A stretch of 64,000 nucleotides of DNA from positions 29,038 through 93,037 of the forward strand of contig CAYXTO010000012.1 in NCBI GenBank assembly GCA_964468045.1, given 5' to 3'. The notes below the pieces were generated by a model. It was not told the DNA's origin. It was given only the letters and a program-made list of their open reading frames with translations, and ran no database searches. Positions 52,501 through 60,892 of this stretch are shown piece after piece. Source of the stretch: JAWKXU01 sp964468045. Lineage in GTDB: Bacteria > Pseudomonadota > Alphaproteobacteria > Sphingomonadales > Sphingomonadaceae. The stretch's first letter is position 1, and each line of letters opens with the position of its first letter. The position numbers were made by a program, and so were the translations under genes.

Positions 52501-52753
52501 CTATCGCCAGCCGGTCATGGCGTCGCGGCTGATGCTGGTAGAAGGTGAGGTGCAGCGTAGCGAAGAAGGGGTCGTACATTTAATGGCCAGCCGGATCATT
52601 GATCGAACCGGGGAACTGAACCGCCTGCTGCCAGGAGAGGAAATGAAGAGGGCGGTTCCAGGCGATCACGATCATCAAAGCCAAGCTGCTGGGTCGCTTG
52701 CGGGCCATCCCCGGAACGTCCGCATCGTACCCCCATCGCGTGACTTTCATTGA
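49505..52753 (+). CDS. dnaE2: Error-prone DNA polymerase DnaE2 (ImuC)
   Basis: 1082 residues, C-family polymerase. PHP domain at the start (YSFLRGASHPATMVEQAIAL), polymerase active-site region with PPDIDIDFEHERREIVMQYI (catalytic Asp residues), finger and thumb sequences such as RPGPIEGDMVHPYLRRRAGK, and a C-terminal OB fold (AGVVLVRQRPGKGNAIFVTL). It performs mutagenic translesion synthesis under SOS. Its start overlaps the imuB stop, so the cassette is one unit under the LexA box. Confidence 0.97.
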   Translation: MTGFAELVAATNYSFLRGASHPATMVEQAIALGYTGIGIADRNTVAGVVRAWAALREKNAEAQHLFGKGVDMKLVVGARLVFCDGTPDIVAYPVNRTGWGNLCRMLTEGNKPAQKGDCLLTFEHLIEFCGDLLLIAMAEAPDEEILRRLLWRTRGSLWLGAPMTYRGDDRRRLARQQALAYRLGIPLLATNDALYAEVSDRPLHDVVACIREGVTVAQAGRRLLANAERHLKTPQEMARLFEDTPEAVDQTLVLLSRIEFDLSQLHYEYPHEPVPEGWQAQDWLEHLVRSKLPERYPDGLTQDGIGKLQAEFDLIRAKDYAHYFLTVHDVVRYARDQGILCQGRGSAANSIVCYVLGVTAIDPIKEKLLFTRFLSEKRDEPPDIDIDFEHERREIVMQYIYERYGRHRAGIAATVIHYRPRSAVREVAKALGISEDTVQRLTSTVWGSFSGSMETDRYHQAGIDIENAEIVRLKALVDRLLTFPRHLSQHVGGYVLTEGRLDELVPIHNAAMPDRTFIEWDKDDLDALGLMKVDILALGMLTCIRKAFDLMRQWDVGDHQLHTIPPDDPETYAMLRKGDSIGVFQVESRAQINMLPRMKPRVLYDLVIQVAIVRPGPIEGDMVHPYLRRRAGKEAPEWPSPDPPHDPDELKKVLGKTLGVPLFQEQAMNLAITAAEFSPADANKLRHSMATFRNVGRMELFEKKLVEGMVRRGYERDFAKRCYRQIEGFGSYGFPESHAQSFAILVYVSSWIKCHHPAIFACAILNSQPMGFYAPAQLVRDAREHGVEVLPIDVMHSTWDHGMERLESGNLALRLGFRLIGGFREDWAKSIVTARSGEPFTSIEQIARGAALPLRALRLLADADALQSLGTGRRDASWEVRRTPANSLPLFEYANAQELGSEVDPQLPSLQPWEEVTTDYQTARLSLKGHPMQFLRPIFQAEGVLSCTEIANAKNGRRVRTAGVVLVRQRPGKGNAIFVTLEDEGGIANVLIWARLFERYRQPVMASRLMLVEGEVQRSEEGVVHLMASRIIDRTGELNRLLPGEEMKRAVPGDHDHQSQAAGSLAGHPRNVRIVPPSRDFH

Positions 52754-52942
52754 CGATAATGCGTCAGGTCGGACAATTACGAGGTCTGCTTTCGCTAATT
52801 CGTCGCACTTCGCGAGCGAACATTCCGCTTCATAACGGATTGGCCAAGACGTAGAAATACGTCTCATTGTGCATAATCTACCCCTCGCCAGCGATCGAGG
52901 ATGACTGCTTCGTTGAGGGCCGTAATTAAGGAGCGACCTGTT

Positions 52943-53314
52943 ATGCCGATCCGTACGCTTGCCGAGGCGATCTCATATTACGGCCGCGACGCTTATCTGC
53001 TTACAGTCGCGCAAGATGGTCCGCACACCAGCCATGTAACCATTGAGCTTGGAGACGGTACTATTGGCTGCGCCGTGGGTGCGTCCGCTGCCAGGAACAT
53101 CGCACGCGAACCCCATGTATCTTTGTTCTGGCCGCCTACGGAGCCCGGCGGCTATGCCTTGATCGTCAATGGCGTCGCCACAGGCGAGCATCGGGAGACG
53201 GGGGTGATGATGGCGGAAATTACACTCAAAAAGACGGTGCTGCATCGTCCCGGCCCCAGGTCCGACGATAGCGACGGCCCGTGTGCGAACGACTGCCGGC
53301 GTCTGACGTGGTGA
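52943..53314 (+). CDS. Pyridoxamine 5'-phosphate oxidase-like flavin-binding protein
   Basis: 123 residues, split-barrel FMN-binding fold: DAYLLTVAQDGPHTSHVTIE, AARNIAREPHVSLFWPPTEP, GGYALIVNGVATGE. The end (HRPGPRSDD, then GPCANDCRRL) resembles the Cys-containing tail common in this subfamily. Role unknown; such proteins bind flavin or F420. AAGGAG nine bases before this ATG decides it over an upstream start. Stands alone about 190 bases after dnaE2. Confidence 0.82.
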   Translation: MPIRTLAEAISYYGRDAYLLTVAQDGPHTSHVTIELGDGTIGCAVGASAARNIAREPHVSLFWPPTEPGGYALIVNGVATGEHRETGVMMAEITLKKTVLHRPGPRSDDSDGPCANDCRRLTW

Positions 53315-53645
53315 CAAATCGCATGCCGACAAGGAGCTAAACGGACTGCGGCTTTCGGGATGCGAAAATCTCCGTTCGAACGGCCGACATTAAAGCGCGA
53401 AGCCGTCGTCCTCCTCCTCCTCCTCCCCAATGGATGAACGGCAGATATCAGGAGGCTCCGTACTGACCCCGAATGTCCGGCATGAAGGCGAAAACTGATG
53501 TGGTTTCAAATTTTGGTGAAACACCGTGCTGGATTTCACGCTCTCCCAACTATGCCCATCGACCAAAGAGAAAGGGGGATGAGCTTCCATTAATCCAATA
53601 GTGGCTAATGCTTTCGCTTTTATAAATCTGCCCCTGATCGAGCTT
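53315..53645. other. Stretch with no recognised gene; short CTC repeat
   Basis: 331 bases between the flavin-binding protein and the TetR gene. The only clear structure is a run of five CTC trinucleotides at about 53407-53425. A 66-residue minus-strand frame over it ends EEEEEDDGFAL but has no ribosome site or recognised homology. I see no tRNA, attachment site or insertion sequence end. Confidence 0.4.
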
Positions 53646-54335
53646 TCATATCGTGGGGGTTTTAGAGGCGTTAGACATTCGCAAGGGCGTGGCTGCGAGT
53701 CCGTTGATCACCATTTCAGTAAATATCGAACCAATAGCAAGCGATGTACCGCTCACATTGCCGGGCTTATACCAACGCCCCACCCAGTTCACCATGCCCA
53801 TGATGGCATAAGCCACGGTCCTGGAAGGGCCGAGGTTTCTGAAACTGCCGTCCTCATAACCTTCTTCGATGATCTTGATGATCGCGTCTTCGTAATCGTG
53901 GTTGAGCTGGCGCATCTGCTTCGCCCATGCAGAGCGGCTATCCCCCACAGTCTTGAGGTTTTCTCGTACGTAAATGTGGAGAAGGGGATAGTGGCGCTCG
54001 TAGGAATTGGTCGTTTCGATGATGAATTTCCGGAGTTTTTCAAGAGCGTTGTCGGAGGATTCATCTATCCGTCTGGCGATCCTGACGTTATCTTCGCAGG
54101 CTTCGCGAACCACGTCGTCAAACAATTCTTCCTTGCTCGAAATATAATAATAAAGCGACGCGCGGTCGATGTTGAGTTCCTCGGCCACGGCGGCAATCGT
54201 GGTCGCCTGATAACCCTTCTTTGCAAAGACCCTGCTTGCTGCTTCGATGACTTCCCGCCTCCGCTCCATATAGAGTTCGGCGCCTTCCTCCCGAGCGGCA
54301 TTGCGGCGATGCCTGGCTCGTTTCTGTGTGCTCAA
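53646..54335 (-). CDS. TetR family repressor
   Basis: 229 residues. N-terminal helix-turn-helix: RREVIEAASRVFAKKGYQAT, TIAAVAEELNIDRASLYYYI, SSKEELFDDVVREACED. The C-terminal ligand domain is helical (WAKQMRQLNHDYEDAIIKII). The start is at MSTQKRARH. It is in the same direction as the luciferase-like monooxygenase upstream of it and is likely to control the catabolic cluster to the right. Its ligand is unknown. Confidence 0.92.
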   Translation of the reverse strand: MSTQKRARHRRNAAREEGAELYMERRREVIEAASRVFAKKGYQATTIAAVAEELNIDRASLYYYISSKEELFDDVVREACEDNVRIARRIDESSDNALEKLRKFIIETTNSYERHYPLLHIYVRENLKTVGDSRSAWAKQMRQLNHDYEDAIIKIIEEGYEDGSFRNLGPSRTVAYAIMGMVNWVGRWYKPGNVSGTSLAIGSIFTEMVINGLAATPLRMSNASKTPTI

Positions 54336-54606
54336 CGTCTGTTTTCCTTCATCAAACCCGGTGAAGATACAGCGATAACGCTTTGCGGCGCAACAGTGCG
54401 GTGCCCATTGATGCAGTGGGATGGCAGGGCGGGCTAAGGTTTTGTCCAGGGTAACTCCTTAAAGCCGGGCGATATACGGCATGGCGGCGCAACCGCTCCG
54501 CCGGGTGAGACGCCACGTAATTGAGTGGCGCATCACCTTATCCCTAATGGCCCGTGTCGGGATCCGGATGCAGAATGTTCAATCCGGCGGACAGCCGCTC
54601 AGCTTG

Positions 54607-55725
54607 TTAGGCAAGCGCCACCGGGCGTGCCGCAGCCTTTCCAGTATTGCTGAACATCTTCCGGACTTCCGGTATTACCTTCTCGGCAAACAGCCGCAAG
54701 CTGTTCTGCGCATATTCGAAAGGCATCCCGCCATAGGAGCATTCGACCAGCGCGAAGAAGGGCCCGATCAACTCCAGGCGTTCCCTGTACTTTTCGATGA
54801 TCTGCGCGGGTGTGCCCCAGTTCTGCGCTTCCACATAGTTTTTCTGCGATTCTTCCATTCCAGCAGACTTTATGAGGTCGGCGGCAGCCTGATAGCCTTC
54901 ATAGCCTTTGATGTCCTTGAAATGGTCGCCGGCAAACTCATAGTGCTTCACTACCGAGACGTAATGCTTGCTCAGATATTCGTAAGCGAGTCTCTTCGCT
55001 TCCTCTGCGTCCTCATGGCAGACAGTTACATCCGTCAGCACCGGCTCGGGCACATTGAGATGTGGGTGAAGCTGCGCAAAAGCCTTCCGGTAGGAGTCGA
55101 TCATCGGTACGTGGCGTTCGATGGGCCACTGTATGAACGTCATCATGCGGCCGCCCAGTTCCGCTGCGGCCATTGCCGAATCGTCCGACATTGCGACGCA
55201 GTAAAGCGCATCGGAATATCCCCGTAGCGGCCTGGGGCGGATGTCGACCCGCGGCTGCTTGTAGAACTTGCCATTGCCCTCGATAAAGCCGTTGTTCAGT
55301 GCGTCGAGCACCATGCGCGCAGACTCGGCGTAACGCTCGCGAGATTCATTCATATCCTGCCGAAAGCCGAGATATTCCCTGCGGGCGAGACCGCGACCAA
55401 TGCCGAGAGCGGTTCGTCCGGGCGCGAAATATTCCAGCATGGCCATCTTTTCGGCCACACGAAGAGGATCATGCCAAGGCAGAATTACCGCTCCCGGAAT
55501 GAGTTTGGCGGTCTTTGTCAGCGGAGCGAGGTAGGATAGATACTGTATGTTGTCCGGGCACATCCCATAGGCGTCGAAGTGATGTTCGACGCACCACAGT
55601 GAGTCGAATCCCTGGCGATCGGCAGCAAGGGCAAGTGCCACCTCGCCTTCCCACATTTCAAAGTCGTCCAGCTTTTCATGCCAGTTCTGCATCGAATTGA
55701 GGAACCCGAACTCCATTTCGGCCAC
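54607..55725 (-). CDS. LLM class flavin-dependent monooxygenase
   Basis: 372 residues, luciferase-like TIM barrel: MEFGFLNSMQNWHEKLDDFE, FDSLWCVEHHFDAYGMCPDN (the EHH signature), VILPWHDPLRVAEKMAMLEY and GRTALGIGRGLARREYLGF. These enzymes use reduced FMN from a partner reductase; some act as type II Baeyer-Villiger monooxygenases in camphor breakdown. AAAGGAG lies eight bases ahead of GTG at 55725, three codons before the first ATG, so GTG was chosen. Divergent from the esterase. Confidence 0.92.
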   Translation of the reverse strand: MAEMEFGFLNSMQNWHEKLDDFEMWEGEVALALAADRQGFDSLWCVEHHFDAYGMCPDNIQYLSYLAPLTKTAKLIPGAVILPWHDPLRVAEKMAMLEYFAPGRTALGIGRGLARREYLGFRQDMNESRERYAESARMVLDALNNGFIEGNGKFYKQPRVDIRPRPLRGYSDALYCVAMSDDSAMAAAELGGRMMTFIQWPIERHVPMIDSYRKAFAQLHPHLNVPEPVLTDVTVCHEDAEEAKRLAYEYLSKHYVSVVKHYEFAGDHFKDIKGYEGYQAAADLIKSAGMEESQKNYVEAQNWGTPAQIIEKYRERLELIGPFFALVECSYGGMPFEYAQNSLRLFAEKVIPEVRKMFSNTGKAAARPVALA

Positions 55726-55902
55726 GGCGCCATCTCCTTTGGTTGAGCCTTCTATGAGGTCATTGATTGAGGTCAGCCTATGGCGTATGCAGATATGTGT
55801 CAACGACATGTGGAATTGATATTTCCCAATTTTATAAAATAAAATATAATTTTTTCTTATGTTAAAATTTGATAAAATTAGGATATATTTTGATTGAATA
55901 TA

Positions 55903-55923
55903 AATTCAACTGAATGTTGAATT
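55903..55923. promoter_or_regulatory. 21-base palindrome, candidate TetR operator
   Basis: AATTCAAC and GTTGAATT, perfect eight-base arms with a five-base centre (TGAAT), in an A/T-rich divergent gap between the LLM gene and the esterase. It lies 21 bases before the esterase ATG. A TetR gene is close by, hence the proposed role. No exact second copy was seen in the TonB-receptor promoter. Confidence 0.5.
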
Positions 55924-55944
55924 GTAAAAATAGGGGAAGAGGAA

Positions 55945-56841
55945 ATGAGTGAAGCGGCGCATATTTTAAAGATGAATTCTGAACTTAGGGATGCGTGGCT
56001 GGAAAATCCGGATTATACTTATGATGATATCCGTAGAATATTCGAAAACTGGCTGGATCAGTTCGAAATCCCGAAGGGTAGCGTATTTGAGCGGGCAAAT
56101 CTGGGAGATGTTCCATGCCTTTGGGCGGATGCGCCGGGCGCCAGCGCGGATCGTGTTATCATCCACCATCACTCCGGCGGCTATCTGATCGGGTCTGCCC
56201 GTGGATATCGCTCATTCGGAGGTTTTCTCTCTGCAGCGACGGGATGTCGGGTGTTGATGCCGGATTATCGGCTCGCGCCGGATCATCCTTTTCCTGCGGG
56301 CATAGATGATGCGCTGTCGGCCTATCGTGGGTTGCTTGAAACCGGAATCGCTCCGTCAAAAATCGTTCTTTGCGGAGACTCGGCTGGTGGAGGGCTCGCC
56401 ATGGTGACTCTTTTGCGGATCAGGGATTCAGGATTGCCACCCCCAGCGGGGGGGATCGCCATTTCGCCGCTCGCCGATTTCACACATTCCGGGGCTTCGC
56501 GGCAATCTAATGAGAATGTTGATCCTCTGGTGACGATGAACCAGCTGCTTGCCATGGGCGATACCTATTGCGGCGAGAGGAGTCGCAGCGACCCGTTGCT
56601 TTCACCCGTCTTTGCAGATTGGAGAGGGTTGCCTCCTCTGTTGCTGATGGCTGGGGAAATCGAGATGCTACGCGACGATGCGCGTCTTTGCGCGCAGGCC
56701 GCGATTTCCGCAGGTGTGAATGTCACCTATTTGGAGGGCAAGGAGATGGCGCATATCTGGCCGCTGTATGCCGATCGCCTCTCCCAGGCGCGCGACGCGC
56801 TTTCCGATATCGATTGGTTTGTCCAGAGGCAAATGGGATGA
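55945..56841 (+). CDS. Alpha/beta hydrolase of the hormone-sensitive lipase family
   Basis: 298 residues. Oxyanion motif of the HGG type: IIHHHSGGYLIGSARGYRSF; nucleophile Ser in LCGDSAGGGLAMVTLL; Asp in LLLMAGEIEMLRDDARL and His in KEMAHIWPLYADR. No signal peptide is present, so it acts in the cytoplasm on esters or possibly lactones. GGGAAGAGG before the ATG is a good ribosome site. Placement between the LLM monooxygenase and TonB receptor fits an ester-cleaving step after Baeyer-Villiger oxidation, as an inference. Confidence 0.9.
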   Translation: MSEAAHILKMNSELRDAWLENPDYTYDDIRRIFENWLDQFEIPKGSVFERANLGDVPCLWADAPGASADRVIIHHHSGGYLIGSARGYRSFGGFLSAATGCRVLMPDYRLAPDHPFPAGIDDALSAYRGLLETGIAPSKIVLCGDSAGGGLAMVTLLRIRDSGLPPPAGGIAISPLADFTHSGASRQSNENVDPLVTMNQLLAMGDTYCGERSRSDPLLSPVFADWRGLPPLLLMAGEIEMLRDDARLCAQAAISAGVNVTYLEGKEMAHIWPLYADRLSQARDALSDIDWFVQRQMG

Positions 56842-57229
56842 GCCTCTTTGCCCCTGTATAAAAAGGACATCCGTTCCCAGCATCGCGATTAAAGGGGTTA
56901 TCCTGTCGATAATTCATTGGGATTTGCAGTCTTGAATGATATTTTAAATTTCGAAAATTCGTAATTTCATCATATATATAAAAAATATCTACTAAATGTA
57001 GATTTCTTATATTTTAAGAATATTTCATTTAATTCATGTTTATATTGACAATATTAAGTATCAATGATCATAGATTAATTATAACTACGTCCGATTTATG
57101 TCGATATTGATTTTATGGACAAAATTCCACACAGTGTTGACACATAAATATATCTAAAGATATCACTTCCTCAGGCACAACGAATCAACATTCCTGGAAA
57201 ACCAGGAGACGTGTCCGGGAGAGGCTGAT
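56842..57229 (+). promoter_or_regulatory. A/T-rich leader region ahead of the TonB receptor
   Basis: 388 bases with no gene, far more A/T-rich than the surrounding chromosome. A -35-like TTGACA is at 57137-57142, followed by A/T-rich sequence holding the inverted repeat ATATCTAAAGATAT (57149-57162), possibly an operator or -10 region. GGGAGAGG just before the receptor ATG is the ribosome site. The base composition suggests foreign origin. Confidence 0.5.
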
Positions 57230-59602
57230 ATGAGAAATTCACTGGTCATCACCGCGTCCGCAGTGGTCATCGCTGCTGCCATGACGTCGTCCGCCCATGC
57301 GCAGTCCGCGGATCAGCACGCGCAATCGGCTCCTCTACCTAATGAAATCGTGGTCACGGCGCAGAGGCGGGTTGAGAGCCTTGCCAGGACGCCTATCTCG
57401 GTTCAGGTGTTAAACAGCGAGGCGCTTGAGCGCCGGGCGATCACGTCGGATGCCGATCTCCAGACCGCAATGCCGGGCCTTACCGTGCGCGCTGGGCAGA
57501 CTTCCAATACGCTCAATTATTCAATTCGCGGGCAGACGGTCGACATCAACAGCAGTTCGCGTTCAAGTGTTCTGCCCTATGTGAACGAGGTCCAGCTTGG
57601 CGGAGGTAGTTCCAAAGGCGGCGCCTCTGCTAGTTCGCTTTACGACCTTCAATCGGTTCAGGTGCTCAAGGGGCCACAGGGCACCTTGTTTGGGCGAAAT
57701 TCCACGGGCGGCGCCGTGCTGTTCGAAACTCGTAAGCCAGGCGATACCGTCGAAGGCTATATAACCGGCTGGATTGGCAATTATGACGAGCGGAAGCTTG
57801 AAGGCGCCGTGAGCCTTCCGCTTGTAAAGGATGTGCTCGCCGTTCGGGCTGCCGGCTTCTACCAGAAGCGTGATGGCTATCAGGTCAATCTTCTTGATGA
57901 CAGCCGTCTTGGTAACGTCGATACGAAGAGCGGACGCCTTAGCATCTCGTTCACTCCCAGCTCTAACTTTACCAATGAAACGATGGTGCAGTTCACTCGC
58001 GGTCGCGGGAACAACATGAGCATCGTGGCCGTTGACGCATTCCCCGCCGCCTCGGGACTGGGCTTTGTTCCCGGCAGCTTCCTCTATTCGCCACTGGTTG
58101 ACAGCTCTTTTGGGGCTGGGACCTGGGCGGCGTTCCTTGCGGCCCATCCGAACCTGAACCCGGGCGGTCTGGAAGCGGCAATCGCGGATCAGGCGACCAG
58201 GGACCTGCTCCACGTCCGACTGGATTCGCCCAACTATCACTTCGCCAATGATTGGGTCATCACGAACACGTCGGAACTGAAAATCGCGGCCGACACGCAG
58301 CTCCGGCTGATCATCGGTTACGGCCATTCGAAATATGGCAATTCGGCGGAATATGATGGAACCGAGTTCCCGCTCGACAACCAGACGCCGCATGGCGTTC
58401 GCGGGACGCTGGAGCAGTTTTCCATCGAACCGCAGATACAGGGTTCGGAATTCAACGGTGCCCTGAAGTATGTGGCCGGCCTGTTCTATTCCAAAGAGAC
58501 CGAATCTACTCGCGCGCTGACCGCCATTCTCGATCTGTCGCCTGTCGTGCCTGTCACGATCCAGGTCAACAGCGGCAATATCAAGAGCGAGTCCTATGCC
58601 ATCTATGGCCACGGAACGCTCGATCTGAGCGGCATCACTGGCGTTGAGGGCTTTGGCATAACATTGGGTGGTCGTTACACCGAAGAAAAGGTGAGCAACC
58701 TTCACTTCGCGGACGACGTCTACATCGTCAATGGTGCTCCTCCGGGAGCCGTGTTCCAGAATCCGCTAAAGGACAAGTTCCGGCAGTTCAGCTGGACGGC
58801 GGGCCTGCAATATCAGGCAACGCCCGAACTGTTGCTTTATACGGTATCGCGCCGCAGTTTCCGTAGTGGTGGCTTCAACTTCTACGCTCCGCCGCTGCCG
58901 GGCTTCGGCAACGACGGCGGCGCCGAGTTCAAGCAGGAGCGGGCAACTGACATCGAAGGTGGCGTGAAGTTCAGCGGCAGGCTGGGCAGCATGCCGGCAT
59001 CGTTCAATCTTGCCGGATACAAGATGTGGGTGAAGAACATCCAGCGCTCCAATTTCGTTTCGGTGTTTGGGCAACTCGCCGGTATCACCGTCAATGTGCC
59101 GGAGGCGCAGATTTATGGATTCGAGCTCGACGGCCAGATCAGCCCGGCTTCATGGCTGAGCCTGGGCGGTTCGGCTGTTTATACGCATGCGGAATTCACG
59201 GATAATGTCGTGTCGGTCCTCGGCAATCCGGCTGTCGCATTTGGTCCTTATCCCGACAGCCCCAAATGGGCGCTCACCGGATATTTCGACGTCAATGCGC
59301 CTGTAACCTCGCGGCTGAACGCCATGTTGCGCGGGGATATCTACCATCAGACTTCGATGGCTTATAGCTCCACCGCCAATACCCTCAATCCGGGAGCCTT
59401 CATACCGGCGTATACAATTATGAATTTGCGCGCTGGCATTGAGGATGAAGAGGCTGGCTGGTCGATCTCAGGTATCGTGAAGAATGTCACTGACAAGAAA
59501 TATGCGGTGGGTGGCGTAGCTTACAAGAGCCTTCTTTCGACCAATACCTTGGTGCCCGGCGCTCCTCGCACTTACATGGTCGAGCTCCGTTACAATTTCT
59601 GA
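57230..59602 (+). CDS. TonB-dependent outer-membrane receptor
   Basis: 790 residues. Signal peptide up to AHAQSADQHAQ; TonB box NEIVVTAQRRVESLA; plug domain with LQTAMPGLTVRAGQTSNTLN, IRGQTVD and VQVLKGPQGTLFGRNSTGG; 22-stranded barrel ending MVELRYNF with terminal Phe. In sphingomonads such receptors take up sugars, terpenoids, lignin fragments or siderophores. No iron-uptake genes lie nearby, and catabolic genes follow, so uptake of the substrate of the cluster is the likely role. Confidence 0.95.
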   Translation: MRNSLVITASAVVIAAAMTSSAHAQSADQHAQSAPLPNEIVVTAQRRVESLARTPISVQVLNSEALERRAITSDADLQTAMPGLTVRAGQTSNTLNYSIRGQTVDINSSSRSSVLPYVNEVQLGGGSSKGGASASSLYDLQSVQVLKGPQGTLFGRNSTGGAVLFETRKPGDTVEGYITGWIGNYDERKLEGAVSLPLVKDVLAVRAAGFYQKRDGYQVNLLDDSRLGNVDTKSGRLSISFTPSSNFTNETMVQFTRGRGNNMSIVAVDAFPAASGLGFVPGSFLYSPLVDSSFGAGTWAAFLAAHPNLNPGGLEAAIADQATRDLLHVRLDSPNYHFANDWVITNTSELKIAADTQLRLIIGYGHSKYGNSAEYDGTEFPLDNQTPHGVRGTLEQFSIEPQIQGSEFNGALKYVAGLFYSKETESTRALTAILDLSPVVPVTIQVNSGNIKSESYAIYGHGTLDLSGITGVEGFGITLGGRYTEEKVSNLHFADDVYIVNGAPPGAVFQNPLKDKFRQFSWTAGLQYQATPELLLYTVSRRSFRSGGFNFYAPPLPGFGNDGGAEFKQERATDIEGGVKFSGRLGSMPASFNLAGYKMWVKNIQRSNFVSVFGQLAGITVNVPEAQIYGFELDGQISPASWLSLGGSAVYTHAEFTDNVVSVLGNPAVAFGPYPDSPKWALTGYFDVNAPVTSRLNAMLRGDIYHQTSMAYSSTANTLNPGAFIPAYTIMNLRAGIEDEEAGWSISGIVKNVTDKKYAVGGVAYKSLLSTNTLVPGAPRTYMVELRYNF

Positions 59603-59664
59603 TCCCGGCGGGTTGCGAGCCCCGGGAGTGTTTCTCAGGGCTTGCTCCGTCAAAGGAAGAAACA

Positions 59665-60891
59665 ATGAACACTGCTGTTACTGTTGAGGATATCCCGTCT
59701 CATATCTCTCCCGATCGTGTCGTCGATTTCGATATCTACGACCCACCCTTACGCAAGAGCGATATCTATGACGGATGGGCAAACCTGATTGGAGACGAAG
59801 TTCCCGATCTGGTCTGGACGCCGCGCAACGAAGGGCATTGGCTGCCGACCCGATCCTCCCTGGTTCTTGAGATACTCGAGGATCATGAGAATTTTTCGAA
59901 CAATAACGTCATTATCCCGAAGAGCCATGGCGACAGCTACAAGGTGATCCCGGGGTATTTCGACCCGCCGGAGCACACTCCCTATCGGCTGGCGCTCAAT
60001 GCTGCTCTCTCGCCCAAGATGGTGAAAGGGATTGAGGGAAAAATCCGGTTCATCGCAGGCGAACTTGCGGAGAATTTGAAAGACAGGGGGGAGTGCGAAT
60101 TCGTATCGGAATTTGCGGAGATACTTCCGATCACGATGTTCATGTCTCTCATGGAACTTCCTATGGAGGACGTTCCGCAGACCAAGTTCTGGGCGAACCA
60201 GATGTTCCGTCCGGATGGTTCGATCAGTTTCGAAGACGCGCTGAATAATCTGACCGACTATATGGCGGTTCATGTCGACCAACGAATGGGCCGCGCTGGG
60301 ACTGACATGTTGAGCCAACTTATTAACAGCCGGATCAACGAGCATTCACTCTCCCGCTATGAAGCGGTCCAGATCGCGACGCAGGTTGTTATTGCGGGGC
60401 TGGACACGGTCGTGAGTTTTCTCGGCTTTGTACTTCGCTATCTTGCTAAAAACCCTGAACTTCGTCGCCAACTCGCAACGGATCTTACGTTAGTGCCACG
60501 CGCAGTCGATGAATTTATCCGGCGGTTTCCCATCGTAACGATAGGTCGGCTGGTTCGACACGACATGGATTTCCATGGCGTGCAAATCAAGGCCGGCGAA
60601 ATGATGGCGATCCCCACCATGATTGCGGCCAGTGACGAGCGTTTCAACAAGAACCCGCGAGACGTGAAGGTTGAAAGAATTTCTCGCAATATTCTGACGT
60701 TTGGAGCGGGCCCCCATCTTTGTCCGGGGCGTCACCTCGCAAGGGCGGAAATAACCGTGACTTTGCAAGAATGGCTGAAAAGGATTCCCGAGTTCTCAAT
60801 GCGGCCGGGTGAGAAGCCGGAATACAGAGCCGGGGTCGTCACTACGATTCCATCTCTTCATCTTGTGTGGCCCACAAAAGTCGAGACCTGA
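59665..60891 (+). CDS. Cytochrome P450, P450cam (CYP101)-like
   Basis: 408 residues. Heme-binding FGAGPHLCPG with Cys353; I-helix acid-alcohol pair Asp247-Thr248 (AGLDTVVSF); ExxR in VDEFIRRF. Several blocks are near the P450cam sequence as I remember it: VPDLVWT, GHW, FDPPEH, FHGVQIKAG, LARAEITVTLQEWL. The residue aligned with P450cam Tyr96, which hydrogen-bonds the camphor ketone, is Tyr92 (SYKVIP). Such P450s hydroxylate cyclic terpenoids and need a ferredoxin and reductase, not seen here. An AAAGGAAG-type ribosome site precedes the ATG. Confidence 0.93.
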   Translation: MNTAVTVEDIPSHISPDRVVDFDIYDPPLRKSDIYDGWANLIGDEVPDLVWTPRNEGHWLPTRSSLVLEILEDHENFSNNNVIIPKSHGDSYKVIPGYFDPPEHTPYRLALNAALSPKMVKGIEGKIRFIAGELAENLKDRGECEFVSEFAEILPITMFMSLMELPMEDVPQTKFWANQMFRPDGSISFEDALNNLTDYMAVHVDQRMGRAGTDMLSQLINSRINEHSLSRYEAVQIATQVVIAGLDTVVSFLGFVLRYLAKNPELRRQLATDLTLVPRAVDEFIRRFPIVTIGRLVRHDMDFHGVQIKAGEMMAIPTMIAASDERFNKNPRDVKVERISRNILTFGAGPHLCPGRHLARAEITVTLQEWLKRIPEFSMRPGEKPEYRAGVVTTIPSLHLVWPTKVET

Positions 60892-60892
60892 G

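Noticed and set aside
53390..53590. 66-residue minus-strand frame with an EEEEEDD run
   Set aside because: No Shine-Dalgarno, no recognised family, and the acidic run comes from a trinucleotide repeat.
57050..57075. TTGACAATATTAAGTATCAA as an FNR-like palindrome ahead of the TonB receptor
   Set aside because: The half-sites are too far apart (12 bases instead of 4) and the arms match only partly.
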